A stretch of DNA of 48,296 nt from Micromonospora craterilacus (lineage in GTDB: Bacteria > Actinomycetota > Actinomycetes > Mycobacteriales > Micromonosporaceae), in contig NZ_POTY01000015.1 in the NCBI RefSeq assembly GCF_003236315.1, positions 1-48,296 of the forward strand. Direction: 5' to 3'. Shown here in pieces: positions 30,571 to 38,386 of the stretch; positions within the stretch are counted from its first letter, which is position 1, and each line of letters opens with the position of its first letter. Both the position numbers and the translations under genes were made by a program. Under the pieces are notes generated by a model. The model saw nothing but the letters and a program-made list of their open reading frames with translations. It had not been told where the DNA came from and did not search any database.

Positions 30571-30587
30571 GTGAAGAATTTCTTCAC
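30571..30587. promoter_or_regulatory. Perfect 17-base palindrome
   Basis: GTGAAGAATTTCTTCAC has two perfect 8-base arms around a single T. It is much more AT-rich than its surroundings. It lies between convergent genes, so it is either a protein-binding site or the tail of the terminator region. Confidence 0.5.
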
Positions 30588-30644
30588 ATGGACGGCGACG
30601 CAGCCGGACGGGGCACGGCGGCCGGGCCGCAGGTGCGGAGCGGC

Positions 30645-31820
30645 TCAGCCGACCGTGGAGCCGAAGACCTCGTCCCGGACGGCGTCCAGCGCGGTACGCA
30701 GCGCCCCGCGCAGGATCGGCTCCTCGGTCAGACCGGTGGGCACCACCCGGGGCCGCACCAGCGTGATCGCGGCGACCTCGTGCTGCACCCGCTCGGCCAG
30801 CGCCGCCCCGCCGGCCTGGCCCACCTCGCCGGCGAGGACCACCAGCGGGGGGTCCAGCACCACACAGGTGCTCGCCACGCCGAGGGCGAGCCGGCGGGCC
30901 ACCTCGTCGAGCATCGGCCCGCCGGCGGTGCCGTCGGCGATCGCGGCCCGCACCGCGTCGGCGGCGACGCCGTCCGGGTAGCCGTGCTCGCGGGCCAGGA
31001 CCCGGATCGCGTCCGCGCCGGCGAGTTGCTGGAAGGCCGGCTTGGCCCGGCGGGAGACGTCGCGCGGGATGGTCGCGCCGGGGACCGGCAGGTAGCCGAT
31101 CTCGCCGGCGGCGCCGCTGCTGCCGTGGTGCAGCCGCCCGCCCAGCACGATGGCCAGGCCGACACCGGCGCCGACCCAGACCAGCACGAAGTCGGACAGC
31201 CCCTGGGCCGCGCCGGACTGCGCCTCGGCCACCGCGGCGAGGTTGACGTCGTTCTCGAAGACCACCGGGGTGTCCAGGTCGTCGCGGAGCGCGGCGAGCA
31301 GGCCCCGGTGCCAGCGGGGCAGGTTGAACGCGAAGGTGATGTCGCCGGTGCCCGGGTCGACCAGGCCGGGGGTGCCCAGCACGATCCGGCGTACGCTCGA
31401 CAGGTGGGCCCCGGCGCTGCTGGCCGCCTGGACGACGGCGTTGTGCACCACGCCCACCGGGTCGTCGGTGTCCCGGGTGGACTGCTCCACCCGACCGACC
31501 ACGGCGCCGGTGATGTCGGCGCAGGCGGCCACCACCCGCTCCGGGCCGACGTCCACCCCGACCACGTACGCGCTGCCCGGCCGCACCGCGTAGAGCTGTG
31601 CGTTCGGTCCCCGCCCACCGGCCTGCTCACCGACCCGGGTGACCAGCCCACGCTCCTCCAGCCGTTCCACCAGCTGCGAGGCGGTGACCTTGGACAGGCC
31701 GGTCAACTCGCCGATCCGGGCGCGGGTCAACGGCCCCTGCTCCAGCAGCAACTCCAGTGCCGCGCGGTCGTTGAGGGCCCGCAACAGCCGTGGGGTGCCG
31801 GGGAGCCGGGTCGCACTCAT
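30645..31820 (-). CDS. ROK-family transcriptional repressor
   Basis: 391 aa. An N-terminal winged HTH (about 8-65: LTRARIGELTGLSKVTASQL) precedes a ROK sugar-kinase-like domain with VVGVDVGPERVVAA, ENDVNLAAVAEA and GSSGAAGEIGYLPV. The zinc motif CxCGxxGCxE that normally follows is missing (the region reads PVPGATIPRDVSRRAKPAF), which is unusual. ATG 31820 has GAGGA 7 bases upstream. A palindrome just upstream and the divergent GH3 gene suggest it represses itself and the GH3 enzyme, responding to an amino sugar. Confidence 0.9.
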   Translation of the reverse strand: MSATRLPGTPRLLRALNDRAALELLLEQGPLTRARIGELTGLSKVTASQLVERLEERGLVTRVGEQAGGRGPNAQLYAVRPGSAYVVGVDVGPERVVAACADITGAVVGRVEQSTRDTDDPVGVVHNAVVQAASSAGAHLSSVRRIVLGTPGLVDPGTGDITFAFNLPRWHRGLLAALRDDLDTPVVFENDVNLAAVAEAQSGAAQGLSDFVLVWVGAGVGLAIVLGGRLHHGSSGAAGEIGYLPVPGATIPRDVSRRAKPAFQQLAGADAIRVLAREHGYPDGVAADAVRAAIADGTAGGPMLDEVARRLALGVASTCVVLDPPLVVLAGEVGQAGGAALAERVQHEVAAITLVRPRVVPTGLTEEPILRGALRTALDAVRDEVFGSTVG

Positions 31821-31834
31821 GCAATGTCCTCGTT

Positions 31835-31851
31835 TTAGTAAACTTTGCTAA
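31835..31851. promoter_or_regulatory. Putative ROK operator
   Basis: TTAGTAAACTTTGCTAA is a near-palindrome (7 of 8 arm positions pair), AT-rich, 15 bp upstream of the ROK start and in the ROK-GH3 divergent region. Its form matches typical ROK (NagC/Mlc-like) operators with TTA...TAA ends. Confidence 0.6.
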
Positions 31852-31963
31852 CTGTAAACCGACCTGCGAACGGGTAGCCGTAGCGTATCGGCCGGGTGAG
31901 AGCGCGGCTCTCCGCCGACCCGGTACGACCTCCGCGCCGGCCGGCACCGAGAGGAGAGATCAC

Positions 31964-33415
31964 GTGGGGCTGGATCCAGGACTGCGCCGGCTCGCGCTGG
32001 GCACACTGCTGGCCGCGTACCCGGGACCGGTCCCGCCCGACTGGGCGGTCGACCTGGTCGCCGACGGGCTGGCCGGGCACACCCTGTTCGGCACGAACAT
32101 CCACGATCCGGCGCAGGTTGCGGCCAGTACGGCCGCGCTGCGCGCCGGCCGGGCCGACGTCCTGATCGCCATCGACGAGGAGGGCGGCGACGTGACCCGG
32201 CTGGCGCACGCCACCGGCAGCCCGTACCCGGGCAACGCCGCGCTCGGCGCGATCGGCGACGTGGCGCTCACCCGCCGGGTCTACCAGGCCATCGGCGCGG
32301 AACTGGCCGCGCTCGGCATCAGCGTCAACCTGGCACCCACCGTCGACGTCAACAGCGCCGACGACAACCCGGTCATCGGCACCCGGTCGTTCGGCGCCGA
32401 GCCGGTCAGGGTCGCCGCGCACTCCGCCGCCGCCACCGCCGGCCTCCAGGCCGCCGGGGTGGCCGCCTGCGCCAAGCACTTCCCCGGCCACGGCGCCACG
32501 GTAGCCGACTCGCATTACGAACTGCCCACCGTGGACGTTTCACCCGACGTGCTGCGCCAGCGCGACCTGCCGCCGTTCGCCGCGGTGATCGCCGCCGGAG
32601 CGAAGGCGGTGATGACCGCGCACATCCGGGTGCCGGCGCTGACCGGCGACGGGCCGGCCACGTTCAGCCGCACCGTGCTGGTGGACCTGCTGCGCGACGA
32701 GTACGGCTTCACCGGCGCCGTGGTCACCGACGCGCTGGAGATGAAGGGCGCCGCGCTCGCCGCCGGCGGAATCGCACCCGGTGCCGTGCGGGCCCTGGCC
32801 GCCGGTGCGGACCTGCTCTGCATCGGCGCGAAGGTCGACGCCGGCCTGGTCGAGCGGGTGGCCGCCGAGATCGTGGCCGCGCTCGGCGACGGCCGGCTGG
32901 CCCGGGCCCGCGTCGAGCAGGCGGCCGGCCGCGCCGCCGAACTCGCCGCCTGGACCCGGGCCGCCGGCACGACCACCGGCACCCCCACCGACCTGGGGTA
33001 CGCGGCGGCCCGCCGCGCCGTACGGGTGGAGGGCGTGCTGGCCGGCCTGGACCACCCCCTGGTGGTGCAGTTGCACGCCGCGTCCACCATCGCCGAGGGT
33101 CGGGTGCCGTGGGGCCTCGGGCCACACCTGAACGGCACCGAGGAGATCCGGGTGGTGGCCGCCGAGGCCGACCCGGACGCGCTGCGCCGACACGCCGGCA
33201 CCCGCCCGATCGTGCTGGTCGGCCGGCACCTGCACCGCCTGCCCGGCGGCCCCGAGCTGGCCGCCACGCTGGCCGCCACGCACCCGGTGATCGTGGTGGA
33301 GATGGGCTGGCCGGCCAACTGGCGGCCGGTCGACGCACGGGCCTTCGTCACCACGTACGGCGCGAGCCACGCCAACGGCCGGGCCGCCGCCGAGGCGCTG
33401 GGCCTGACCGGCTGA
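31964..33415 (+). CDS. Glycoside hydrolase family 3, NagZ-like beta-N-acetylhexosaminidase
   Basis: 483 aa from GTG 31964 (AGGAGAG 7 bases upstream); the frame extends further upstream but without homology. TIM barrel with the NagZ loop KHFPGHGATVADSHYELP, whose Asp-His pair is the acid/base, and the nucleophile Asp in VVTDALEMKG. IDEEGGDVTRL is also typical. No signal peptide, so it is cytoplasmic and would release GlcNAc from imported muropeptides or other GlcNAc glycosides. A C-terminal ~150-residue domain follows the barrel. Divergent from the ROK repressor, its likely regulator. Confidence 0.9.
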   Translation: MGLDPGLRRLALGTLLAAYPGPVPPDWAVDLVADGLAGHTLFGTNIHDPAQVAASTAALRAGRADVLIAIDEEGGDVTRLAHATGSPYPGNAALGAIGDVALTRRVYQAIGAELAALGISVNLAPTVDVNSADDNPVIGTRSFGAEPVRVAAHSAAATAGLQAAGVAACAKHFPGHGATVADSHYELPTVDVSPDVLRQRDLPPFAAVIAAGAKAVMTAHIRVPALTGDGPATFSRTVLVDLLRDEYGFTGAVVTDALEMKGAALAAGGIAPGAVRALAAGADLLCIGAKVDAGLVERVAAEIVAALGDGRLARARVEQAAGRAAELAAWTRAAGTTTGTPTDLGYAAARRAVRVEGVLAGLDHPLVVQLHAASTIAEGRVPWGLGPHLNGTEEIRVVAAEADPDALRRHAGTRPIVLVGRHLHRLPGGPELAATLAATHPVIVVEMGWPANWRPVDARAFVTTYGASHANGRAAAEALGLTG

Positions 33416-33515
33416 GCCGGATCCCACGCTGCGTGACCTCGGACGGCCGACGCACCGGCGAGCATCGTTCCAGCTCAAGTCCACAATTCGACACCACAGA
33501 GCGCGCGGTGGCGAC

Positions 33516-33618
33516 TTGCCGACCGACTGTCGAATACGTAGCGTGATCGGCATCGAGCCTCACACGGGCCTGGGGGGAGGCTGCGGACCGTGGATCCGGC
33601 CCGGGATCCACGGTCCGC
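33516..33618 (+). ncRNA. Candidate small RNA with its own promoter
   Basis: TTGCCG (33516-33521) and TAGCGT (33539-33544) are 17 bp apart, an almost ideal actinobacterial promoter. About 33 bases after the expected start there is a perfect 15-bp hairpin (33583-33597 with 33604-33618, loop GGCCCG). Between them AGCCTC and GAGGCT can also pair. The transcript would be about 70-75 nt and contains no gene. The hairpin also serves as terminator for the convergent GH3 and GNAT genes. Confidence 0.45.
33583..33618. terminator. Bidirectional terminator
   Basis: Perfect 15-bp stem GCGGACCGTGGATCC with a 6-base loop, located between the convergent GH3 (+) and GNAT (-) genes. Confidence 0.8.
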
Positions 33619-33634
33619 GCCCTGCCGTCAGCGC

Positions 33635-34294
33635 TCAGCTGGGGTAGACCCCGTACGATCGCCAGCCCCGGTCCGGGAAGCCGGCCGCCTCGGCCACCCG
33701 GGCGGAGGCGGCGTTGCCCCGGTCGTGCAGGTAGGTCGGTATGGCGCCGTCGTCGAGCACCCGGCGGGCGGCCTGGGCGACCAGCCGCCGGGCCAGTCCC
33801 CGCCCCCGGGCGGCGGGCACCGTACCCACCGCCAGCTCGTGCCCGTGCCGGTCGTGGCGCTTGATCCCGACACCCGCCAGGTAGCGGCCCCGGTCGTCCC
33901 GGGCCACCAGCACGTCCTGGTCGAACAGGCGCAGCCAGGACGGCAGCCCGACGGTGCTGGGTGCAATCCACTCGCCGACGTCCGGCAGGGGCGCCGGCGC
34001 GACGCTCCACCGGAACACGTCGTCGTGGATCACCCAGTCGGGATGGCCGACCGCCGCCGGCAGGGCACGCAGCAGCTGGTCCGGCCGCCGGAGCAGGTCA
34101 CGCACCGCCGCGACCCGGTCCGGGGGCACGGACAACACGGTGCTCGCCCCCGCGGTGACCGCGATCGCCGGGCGCAGCCGACCGTCCCAGGCCGGTCGGG
34201 CGCGCCGCGCCGACCCCACGACGTGCCGACCCGGGCCGGCCGGCCACTGCCCCAGCCAGGTCGCCAGGTGCAGGTGAAGCCGCCGGTCGAGCAT
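33635..34294 (-). CDS. GNAT-family acetyltransferase
   Basis: 219 aa; ATG 34294 preceded by AGGAGGTGG. The C-terminal GNAT domain shows VLVARDDRGRYLAGVGIKRH, ELAVGTVPAARGRGLARRLV (the R-G-x-G-x-A acetyl-CoA loop RGRGLA) and NAASARVAEAAGFPDRGWRS. The N-terminal ~110 residues are a separate region with VIHDDVFRW. The acceptor is unknown. Confidence 0.86.
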   Translation of the reverse strand: MLDRRLHLHLATWLGQWPAGPGRHVVGSARRARPAWDGRLRPAIAVTAGASTVLSVPPDRVAAVRDLLRRPDQLLRALPAAVGHPDWVIHDDVFRWSVAPAPLPDVGEWIAPSTVGLPSWLRLFDQDVLVARDDRGRYLAGVGIKRHDRHGHELAVGTVPAARGRGLARRLVAQAARRVLDDGAIPTYLHDRGNAASARVAEAAGFPDRGWRSYGVYPS

Positions 34295-34465
34295 CACCCA
34301 CCTCCTGCGCCGTCGCTGCCGCCTCGACGCCGCTCACGGTACGGGGGGCGGGTCGGCAGGGCGAACCGATCCGGCGATGACCGCCCCGGGCGGGAACCCT
34401 ATCCATCGATCAACCGTCATACCTAATTCCATACATGGACAAATTTCTTTGCAACGGTGGGGGTC

Positions 34466-34657
34466 ATGCCGAATCAGCCGAACGACCGTTACCAGCAGGA
34501 CATCGAGCGGATATGGCACGGTCGTACGGCCGCCGGACGCTTCCCGGCCCAGCCGCCGTACCGCGGCCACCGCACCGACGTCGGCGCCCTTTCCTGGCAC
34601 GCGCTGAACGAACTGCCGGCGGGCACCTTCGCCCGGAGCCACCTCAACACCCTCTGA
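34466..34657 (+). CDS. Small basic protein of unknown function
   Basis: 63 aa from ATG 34466, preceded by GGTGGGGG. The sequence starts MPNQPNDRYQQDIERIWHGR and ends NELPAGTFARSHLNTL; rich in Arg, Gln and aromatic residues with no membrane helix. Codon use is plausible and the upstream DNA (34400-34450) is AT-rich and promoter-like. An alternative GTG lies at 34457. I do not know the family, and it may be spurious. Confidence 0.5.
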   Translation: MPNQPNDRYQQDIERIWHGRTAAGRFPAQPPYRGHRTDVGALSWHALNELPAGTFARSHLNTL

Positions 34658-34746
34658 CGCACGGCGAGCCAGCGCGGTCTTTCGCACACCTGTCGGGTAA
34701 CGTCTTCTGGTCCTTTGACCGGGTTACGACAGGAGCTGCTGCGCAC

Positions 34747-35265
34747 ATGGGCAAGAAGACGATCCACGTCTCCGACTTCACCGGCACGGTGCTGCGACCC
34801 GACGACGAGGCCGTCCGCATCGTCGTCCTGGAGCACCCTGACCTGGTGGCCGGGCCCGTGCAGCTGGACGCGACACCGGTCGAGGTGGAGAGCATCGACG
34901 ACGCCGCGCTGGACGTGGCGGTGGTCGAGATCCACGACCGGCACGGCCACGGCGAACCGCGTCGGGTGGTGCTGACCGCGAGCGAGTTCGACGCCATGGC
35001 CACCGACGTGCCGATGGCGCAACTGCTGAAGACCGCTGAGCGGGTACGCCCGCCGAAGACGCGCCGCAGTGCCGAGAAGATCGACTACGGCACTGTCGAG
35101 CACGCGGGCAAGCCGCACCGGGGTCGGGTCACCGAGGAGGAGGCCCAGTTGGTGCGCGAGCGGCTCGACGAGGTCAACAAGCGCCTCGCCGACGCCGGGC
35201 TGCGCCAGATCGACCCGGCCGACCCGGAGCACGCCGCCCGGTACGACTTCCCCACCGCGTCCTGA
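34747..35265 (+). CDS. Hypothetical protein (MGKKTIHVSDFTG family)
   Basis: 172 aa, ATG 34747 with AGGAG 12 bases upstream. Starts MGKKTIHVSDFTGTVLRPDD, a beta-strand-rich part with distant visual similarity to the Lsr2 N-terminus, then charged helical C-terminus EEEAQLVRERLDEVNKRLAD. It lacks the Lsr2 DNA-binding RGR motif. Soluble, acidic/basic mixed. Function unknown. A hairpin follows the stop. Confidence 0.75.
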   Translation: MGKKTIHVSDFTGTVLRPDDEAVRIVVLEHPDLVAGPVQLDATPVEVESIDDAALDVAVVEIHDRHGHGEPRRVVLTASEFDAMATDVPMAQLLKTAERVRPPKTRRSAEKIDYGTVEHAGKPHRGRVTEEEAQLVRERLDEVNKRLADAGLRQIDPADPEHAARYDFPTAS

Positions 35266-35270
35266 CCACC

Positions 35271-35307
35271 GAGAGACCGTCGATCACCGTCCGATCGGCG
35301 GTCTCTC
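35271..35307. terminator. Bidirectional terminator
   Basis: GAGAGACCG pairs with CGGTCTCTC, and CGATC pairs with GATCG inside it (loop ACCGTCC). Lies between the convergent genes ending at 35265 and 35310. Confidence 0.75.
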
Positions 35308-35309
35308 TC

Positions 35310-36041
35310 CTACTCCGTCGGGAAGGCCTGGATCCGGGCGAGGGTCGCCACGATGTTCGCCTCGGTGGCGGCCTTGTCGACGCCGAGGCCGGTGAGCACG
35401 CCCTCGCCGTCCTCCTGCTCCAGCAGCGCCAGCAGGATGTGCTCGGTGCCGATGTAGTTGTGCCCCAGCCGCAGCGCCTCGCGGAAGGTCAACTCCAGCG
35501 CCTTCTTGCCCGCCGCGTCGTACGGGATGAGCTCGGGCGCCTCACCCGACGACGCCGGCAGCGCGGCGGTGGCCGCCTCGCGCACCGCCTCCACCGACAC
35601 GCCGCCGGCGGCCAGCGCCTTCACGGCCAGCGCCTCCGGCTCAGCGAGCAGGCCGAGCACCAGGTGAACCGGGCCGATCTCGGCGTTGCCGGCGGCCCGG
35701 GCCTCGTTCTGCGACGCCATCACGACGTTACGGGCCCGCGGGGTGAAGCGGCTGAACCCCTGTTGCGGGTCCAGCGGTGCGGCGTCGGCCCGGGGCACGA
35801 AACGCTTCTGCGCGGCCTGCTTGCTCACTCCCATGCTGCGGCCGATCTCGGTCCACGAGGCCCCGGATCGCCGGGCCTGGTCGACGAAGTGGCCGATCAG
35901 GTGGTCGGCGATCTCGCCGATGTGGTCGGCCACCATGACCGCGTCGGTGAGCTGGTCGAGGGCGTCGGAGTGGGCCTTCTTGATGGCCTCGATCAGTTCG
36001 TCGAGGCGGACCGGATTGCTCATCTGGACAGGATTCGTCAT
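35310..36041 (-). CDS. HTH plus Clp N-terminal repeat protein
   Basis: 243 aa. The N-terminal third contains a DNA-binding-like helix-turn-helix (SWTEIGRSMGVSKQAAQKRF, residues about 61-80). Then come two Clp_N (Clp R) repeats: FTPRARNVVMASQNEARAAG / GPVHLVLGLL and ALELTFREALRLGHNYIGTE/HILLALL. No AAA+ domain, so it is an orphan Clp_N protein, perhaps a regulator or adaptor in protein quality control. ATG 36041. Twin operators lie just upstream, the first abutting the start codon, suggesting autoregulation through the HTH. Confidence 0.87.
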   Translation of the reverse strand: MTNPVQMSNPVRLDELIEAIKKAHSDALDQLTDAVMVADHIGEIADHLIGHFVDQARRSGASWTEIGRSMGVSKQAAQKRFVPRADAAPLDPQQGFSRFTPRARNVVMASQNEARAAGNAEIGPVHLVLGLLAEPEALAVKALAAGGVSVEAVREAATAALPASSGEAPELIPYDAAGKKALELTFREALRLGHNYIGTEHILLALLEQEDGEGVLTGLGVDKAATEANIVATLARIQAFPTE

Positions 36042-36042
36042 G

Positions 36043-36061
36043 CGTCAACTCTAGGTTGACG
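36043..36061. promoter_or_regulatory. Operator 1 of the Clp_N/HTH gene
   Basis: CGTCAACTCTAGGTTGACG: 7-base arms CGTCAAC/GTTGACG around 5 bases, one base from the start codon at 36041. Same layout as operator 2, centre to centre 28 bp. Confidence 0.6.
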
Positions 36062-36070
36062 GCACGTCAC

Positions 36071-36089
36071 CGTCAACCTCCGGTTGACG
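36071..36089. promoter_or_regulatory. Operator 2 of the Clp_N/HTH gene
   Basis: CGTCAACCTCCGGTTGACG: identical 7-base arms and spacer length as operator 1, with 8-base arms here. It ends 1 bp before the stop codon of the upstream membrane-protein gene. Confidence 0.6.
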
Positions 36090-36090
36090 G

Positions 36091-36834
36091 TCACCGGAGG
36101 TCGAACGAGCGCCGCCGCTGCGCTCGCCACCGCGCCTCGGCCGCGTCGGCGAGCGCCCGGACCCGGTCATTCTCGGCGGCCAGGCCCGGACGGTGCACGA
36201 CCCGACCCGATTCGCGCCAGGCGAAGAAGACCAGCGCGACCACCCCGGCCACCGCGAACGACCACCCCGCGACGACGGGCGGATCGAGGAGCGCCCAGCC
36301 AACCAGGGCGAGCAGCGCCAGCCCGAAGCCGCCGCAACCGAGCAGGCCGAAGAACGCCGCGTACGGCGAGCGGGCCGCAGGCAGCCGGCGCACCCGCCGG
36401 CGATGGTTCACCGGCACCGGATCCCAGAGCACCATCCCGTACGCCGCAAGGAACTCCGGCGCGAGCGGCCGGTCGGCGAGGCCACCCGGCTCGGGGCCGC
36501 CGGCCGGCACGCCACCCGGCCACCCCCACTGGCGGTAGCCGGCGACGTCGGCGACGGTCACCCGACGCCGACCTTGCGCCTTGGCCGCCCGTCGGTGCCG
36601 GCCGAACCGGTCCACCTCCGCCAACCACACGGCCCGGCTGGCCTCCAGCGCGGACACGGCGGCCGCGAGCGCCGCCGGGTCGTCGAACGAGCCGAACCGC
36701 GCCCGCAGGTGATCCAGGGTCTGCCGGAGCCCGTAGGGCGCATACCGGCCCAGGCACCGCCGCCAGGCCAGCACCCGCTGCTGCCGCGGCAGCGTCTGGT
36801 CGCGTACGTCCCGCGCGTCTTTGGCGAAGCCCAC
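36091..36834 (-). CDS. Hypothetical membrane protein
   Basis: 247 aa from GTG 36834, which lies about 8 bases after a TACGGT box and so may be leaderless; ATG-type starts further upstream would remove the promoter. A basic N-terminal region (RRCLGRYAPYGLRQTLDHL) is followed by two adjacent membrane helices (about 165-215) and a basic tail (EARWRAQRRRSF). No family recognised. It precedes the Clp_N/HTH gene in the same direction. Confidence 0.75.
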   Translation of the reverse strand: MGFAKDARDVRDQTLPRQQRVLAWRRCLGRYAPYGLRQTLDHLRARFGSFDDPAALAAAVSALEASRAVWLAEVDRFGRHRRAAKAQGRRRVTVADVAGYRQWGWPGGVPAGGPEPGGLADRPLAPEFLAAYGMVLWDPVPVNHRRRVRRLPAARSPYAAFFGLLGCGGFGLALLALVGWALLDPPVVAGWSFAVAGVVALVFFAWRESGRVVHRPGLAAENDRVRALADAAEARWRAQRRRSFDLR

Positions 36835-36842
36835 GGTCCAGC

Positions 36843-36870
36843 ACCGTACCGACGACCGGCCCAGGGGCAA
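36843..36870 (-). promoter_or_regulatory. Promoter of the membrane-protein gene
   Basis: On the minus strand TTGCCC (36870-36865) and TACGGT (36848-36843) are 16 bases apart. Transcription would start at or just before the GTG at 36834. Confidence 0.55.
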
Positions 36871-36881
36871 CCCAAATGATC

Positions 36882-36893
36882 GTTGTTAACAAC
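36882..36893. promoter_or_regulatory. Palindrome upstream of the GH16 promoter
   Basis: GTTGTTAACAAC, a perfect 12-base palindrome directly upstream of the -35 box, so placed like an activator or repressor site. Confidence 0.5.
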
Positions 36894-36894
36894 C

Positions 36895-36923
36895 TTGACT
36901 AAAGCTCAACAAATCGACAGACT
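36895..36923 (+). promoter_or_regulatory. Promoter of the GH16 gene
   Basis: TTGACT (36895-36900) and CAGACT (36918-36923) with a 17-bp spacer; expected start of transcription near 36930, at the edge of the LacI-type operator. Confidence 0.55.
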
Positions 36924-36931
36924 GCGATAAA

Positions 36932-36943
36932 GAGAGCGCTCTC
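36932..36943. promoter_or_regulatory. LacI/CebR-type operator
   Basis: GAGAGCGCTCTC, perfect palindrome. It closely resembles the actinobacterial CebR/BglR operator (GGGAGCGCTCCC), a LacI-family site for glucoside-induced glycosidases. It overlaps the transcription start of a beta-glucanase, exactly where a repressor would act. Confidence 0.7.
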
Positions 36944-36991
36944 CCGCCTCGCCGGGGCGCTGCCTCATCCGTCCACCCCAAGGAGATCACC

Positions 36992-38239
36992 GTGTCCGCC
37001 ATCTCCCGCAGGCTCCGACGGGGAGCCGCCGTCCTCGCCGCGGCCGTCGTCGCCAGCGTGCTCGTCGTACCCGTGAACACCGCGCCGGCCGCCGCTGCCA
37101 TCGGCGGCCTCACCTGGCAGGACGAGTTCAACGCGCCGGCCGGCACGCCGGTCGACCAGTCCCGGTGGCGCTTCGACATCGGCGGCGGCGGCTGGGGCAA
37201 CAACGAGCGGCAGTACTACACCAACAGCACCAGCAACGCGGTGCACGACGGGCAGGGCAACCTGGTCATCACCGCCCGCCGGGAGAACCCGGCCAACTAC
37301 CAGTGCCACTACGGCCGGTGTGAGTACACCTCGGCCCGGCTGCTGACCGCCGCCACCTTCACCCAGGCGTACGGCCGGTTCGAGGCGCGCATCAAGATCC
37401 CACGTGGCCAGGGCATCTGGCCGGCCTTCTGGATGCTCGGCAACAACATGGGCAGCGTCGGCTGGCCCGCCGCCGGCGAGATCGACATCATGGAGAACAT
37501 CGGCCGGGAGCCCAACACCGTCCACGGCACCATCCACGGGCCGGGCTACTCCGGCGGCGGCGGGATCGGCGGCAGCCGCACCATCGGTCAGCCGCTGGCC
37601 GACACGTTCCACACCTACCGGGTGGACTGGGAACCGAACATCATCCGCTGGTACCTCGACGGCCAGGAGTTCTTCCGGGTCGACCCGAGCCGGCTCGGCG
37701 GCAACCGCTGGGTGTTCGACCACCCGTTCTTCATGATCCTCAACGTCGCGGTCGGCGGTAACTGGCCCGGCTACCCCGACGGCTCCACCCAGTTCCCGCA
37801 GCAGATGCTGGTCGACTACGTCCGGGTCTACAGCTACGTCCCGGACGGCAACTCCGGCACCACCCGGATCCGGGGCCAGCAGAGCGGCCGGTGCATCGAC
37901 ATCCCCAGCGCCAACCCGTACGACGGCGCACCGTTGCAGGTCTGGGACTGCAACACCACCGCCGCGCAGGCGTGGACCTTCGCCGCCGACGGCACCATCC
38001 GCGCCATGGGCAAGTGCATGGACCCGGCCTGGGCCGGCACCGCCAACGGCACCGAGGTCAACCTCGTCACCTGCAACGGCAACCCGGCCCAACGCTTCAC
38101 CCTCAACGGCAACGGAGACCTGGTCAACCTCAACGCGAACCGGTGCGTCGACGTACGGGACAACAACCCGAACAACGGCGGCCGGCTCCAACTCTGGGAC
38201 TGCGCCGGCACCCCCAACCAGAAGTGGTCCCGGGCCTGA
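36992..38239 (+). CDS. Secreted GH16 beta-glucanase with C-terminal ricin-type lectin domain
   Basis: 415 aa from GTG 36992 (AGGAG 6 bases upstream). Signal peptide about 1-36 (RRLRR ... APAAAA). GH16 catalytic domain (about 38-278) with the GEIDIMENIG motif: nucleophile Glu163, Asp165 and acid/base Glu168; FWMLG and PAAGEIDI context fits endo-beta-1,3-glucanase (laminarinase). A ricin-B/CBM13 trefoil (about 287-415) has three QxW-like units (LQVWDC, RLQLWDCAGTPNQKW). It would cut fungal or algal beta-glucan outside the cell. Flanking operator suggests induction by a glucoside. Confidence 0.95.
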   Translation: MSAISRRLRRGAAVLAAAVVASVLVVPVNTAPAAAAIGGLTWQDEFNAPAGTPVDQSRWRFDIGGGGWGNNERQYYTNSTSNAVHDGQGNLVITARRENPANYQCHYGRCEYTSARLLTAATFTQAYGRFEARIKIPRGQGIWPAFWMLGNNMGSVGWPAAGEIDIMENIGREPNTVHGTIHGPGYSGGGGIGGSRTIGQPLADTFHTYRVDWEPNIIRWYLDGQEFFRVDPSRLGGNRWVFDHPFFMILNVAVGGNWPGYPDGSTQFPQQMLVDYVRVYSYVPDGNSGTTRIRGQQSGRCIDIPSANPYDGAPLQVWDCNTTAAQAWTFAADGTIRAMGKCMDPAWAGTANGTEVNLVTCNGNPAQRFTLNGNGDLVNLNANRCVDVRDNNPNNGGRLQLWDCAGTPNQKWSRA

Positions 38240-38259
38240 CCGCACCGCCGTCCGACGTT

Positions 38260-38293
38260 CGTGGGCTCACCGCCGTCCGGCGGTGAGCCCACG
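38260..38293. terminator. Bidirectional terminator
   Basis: A perfect 15-bp stem (CGTGGGCTCACCGCC with its complement) and GTCC loop, between the convergent GH16 and LuxR genes. Confidence 0.85.
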
Positions 38294-38386
38294 CGGCCTT
38301 CCCGCCCGTACGAGTCGGTGACGGGCACGGATGGGTAGTAGCCCGTGCGGTCACGAGGTGCGGGAGGCAACGTGGACGACGCTCGC

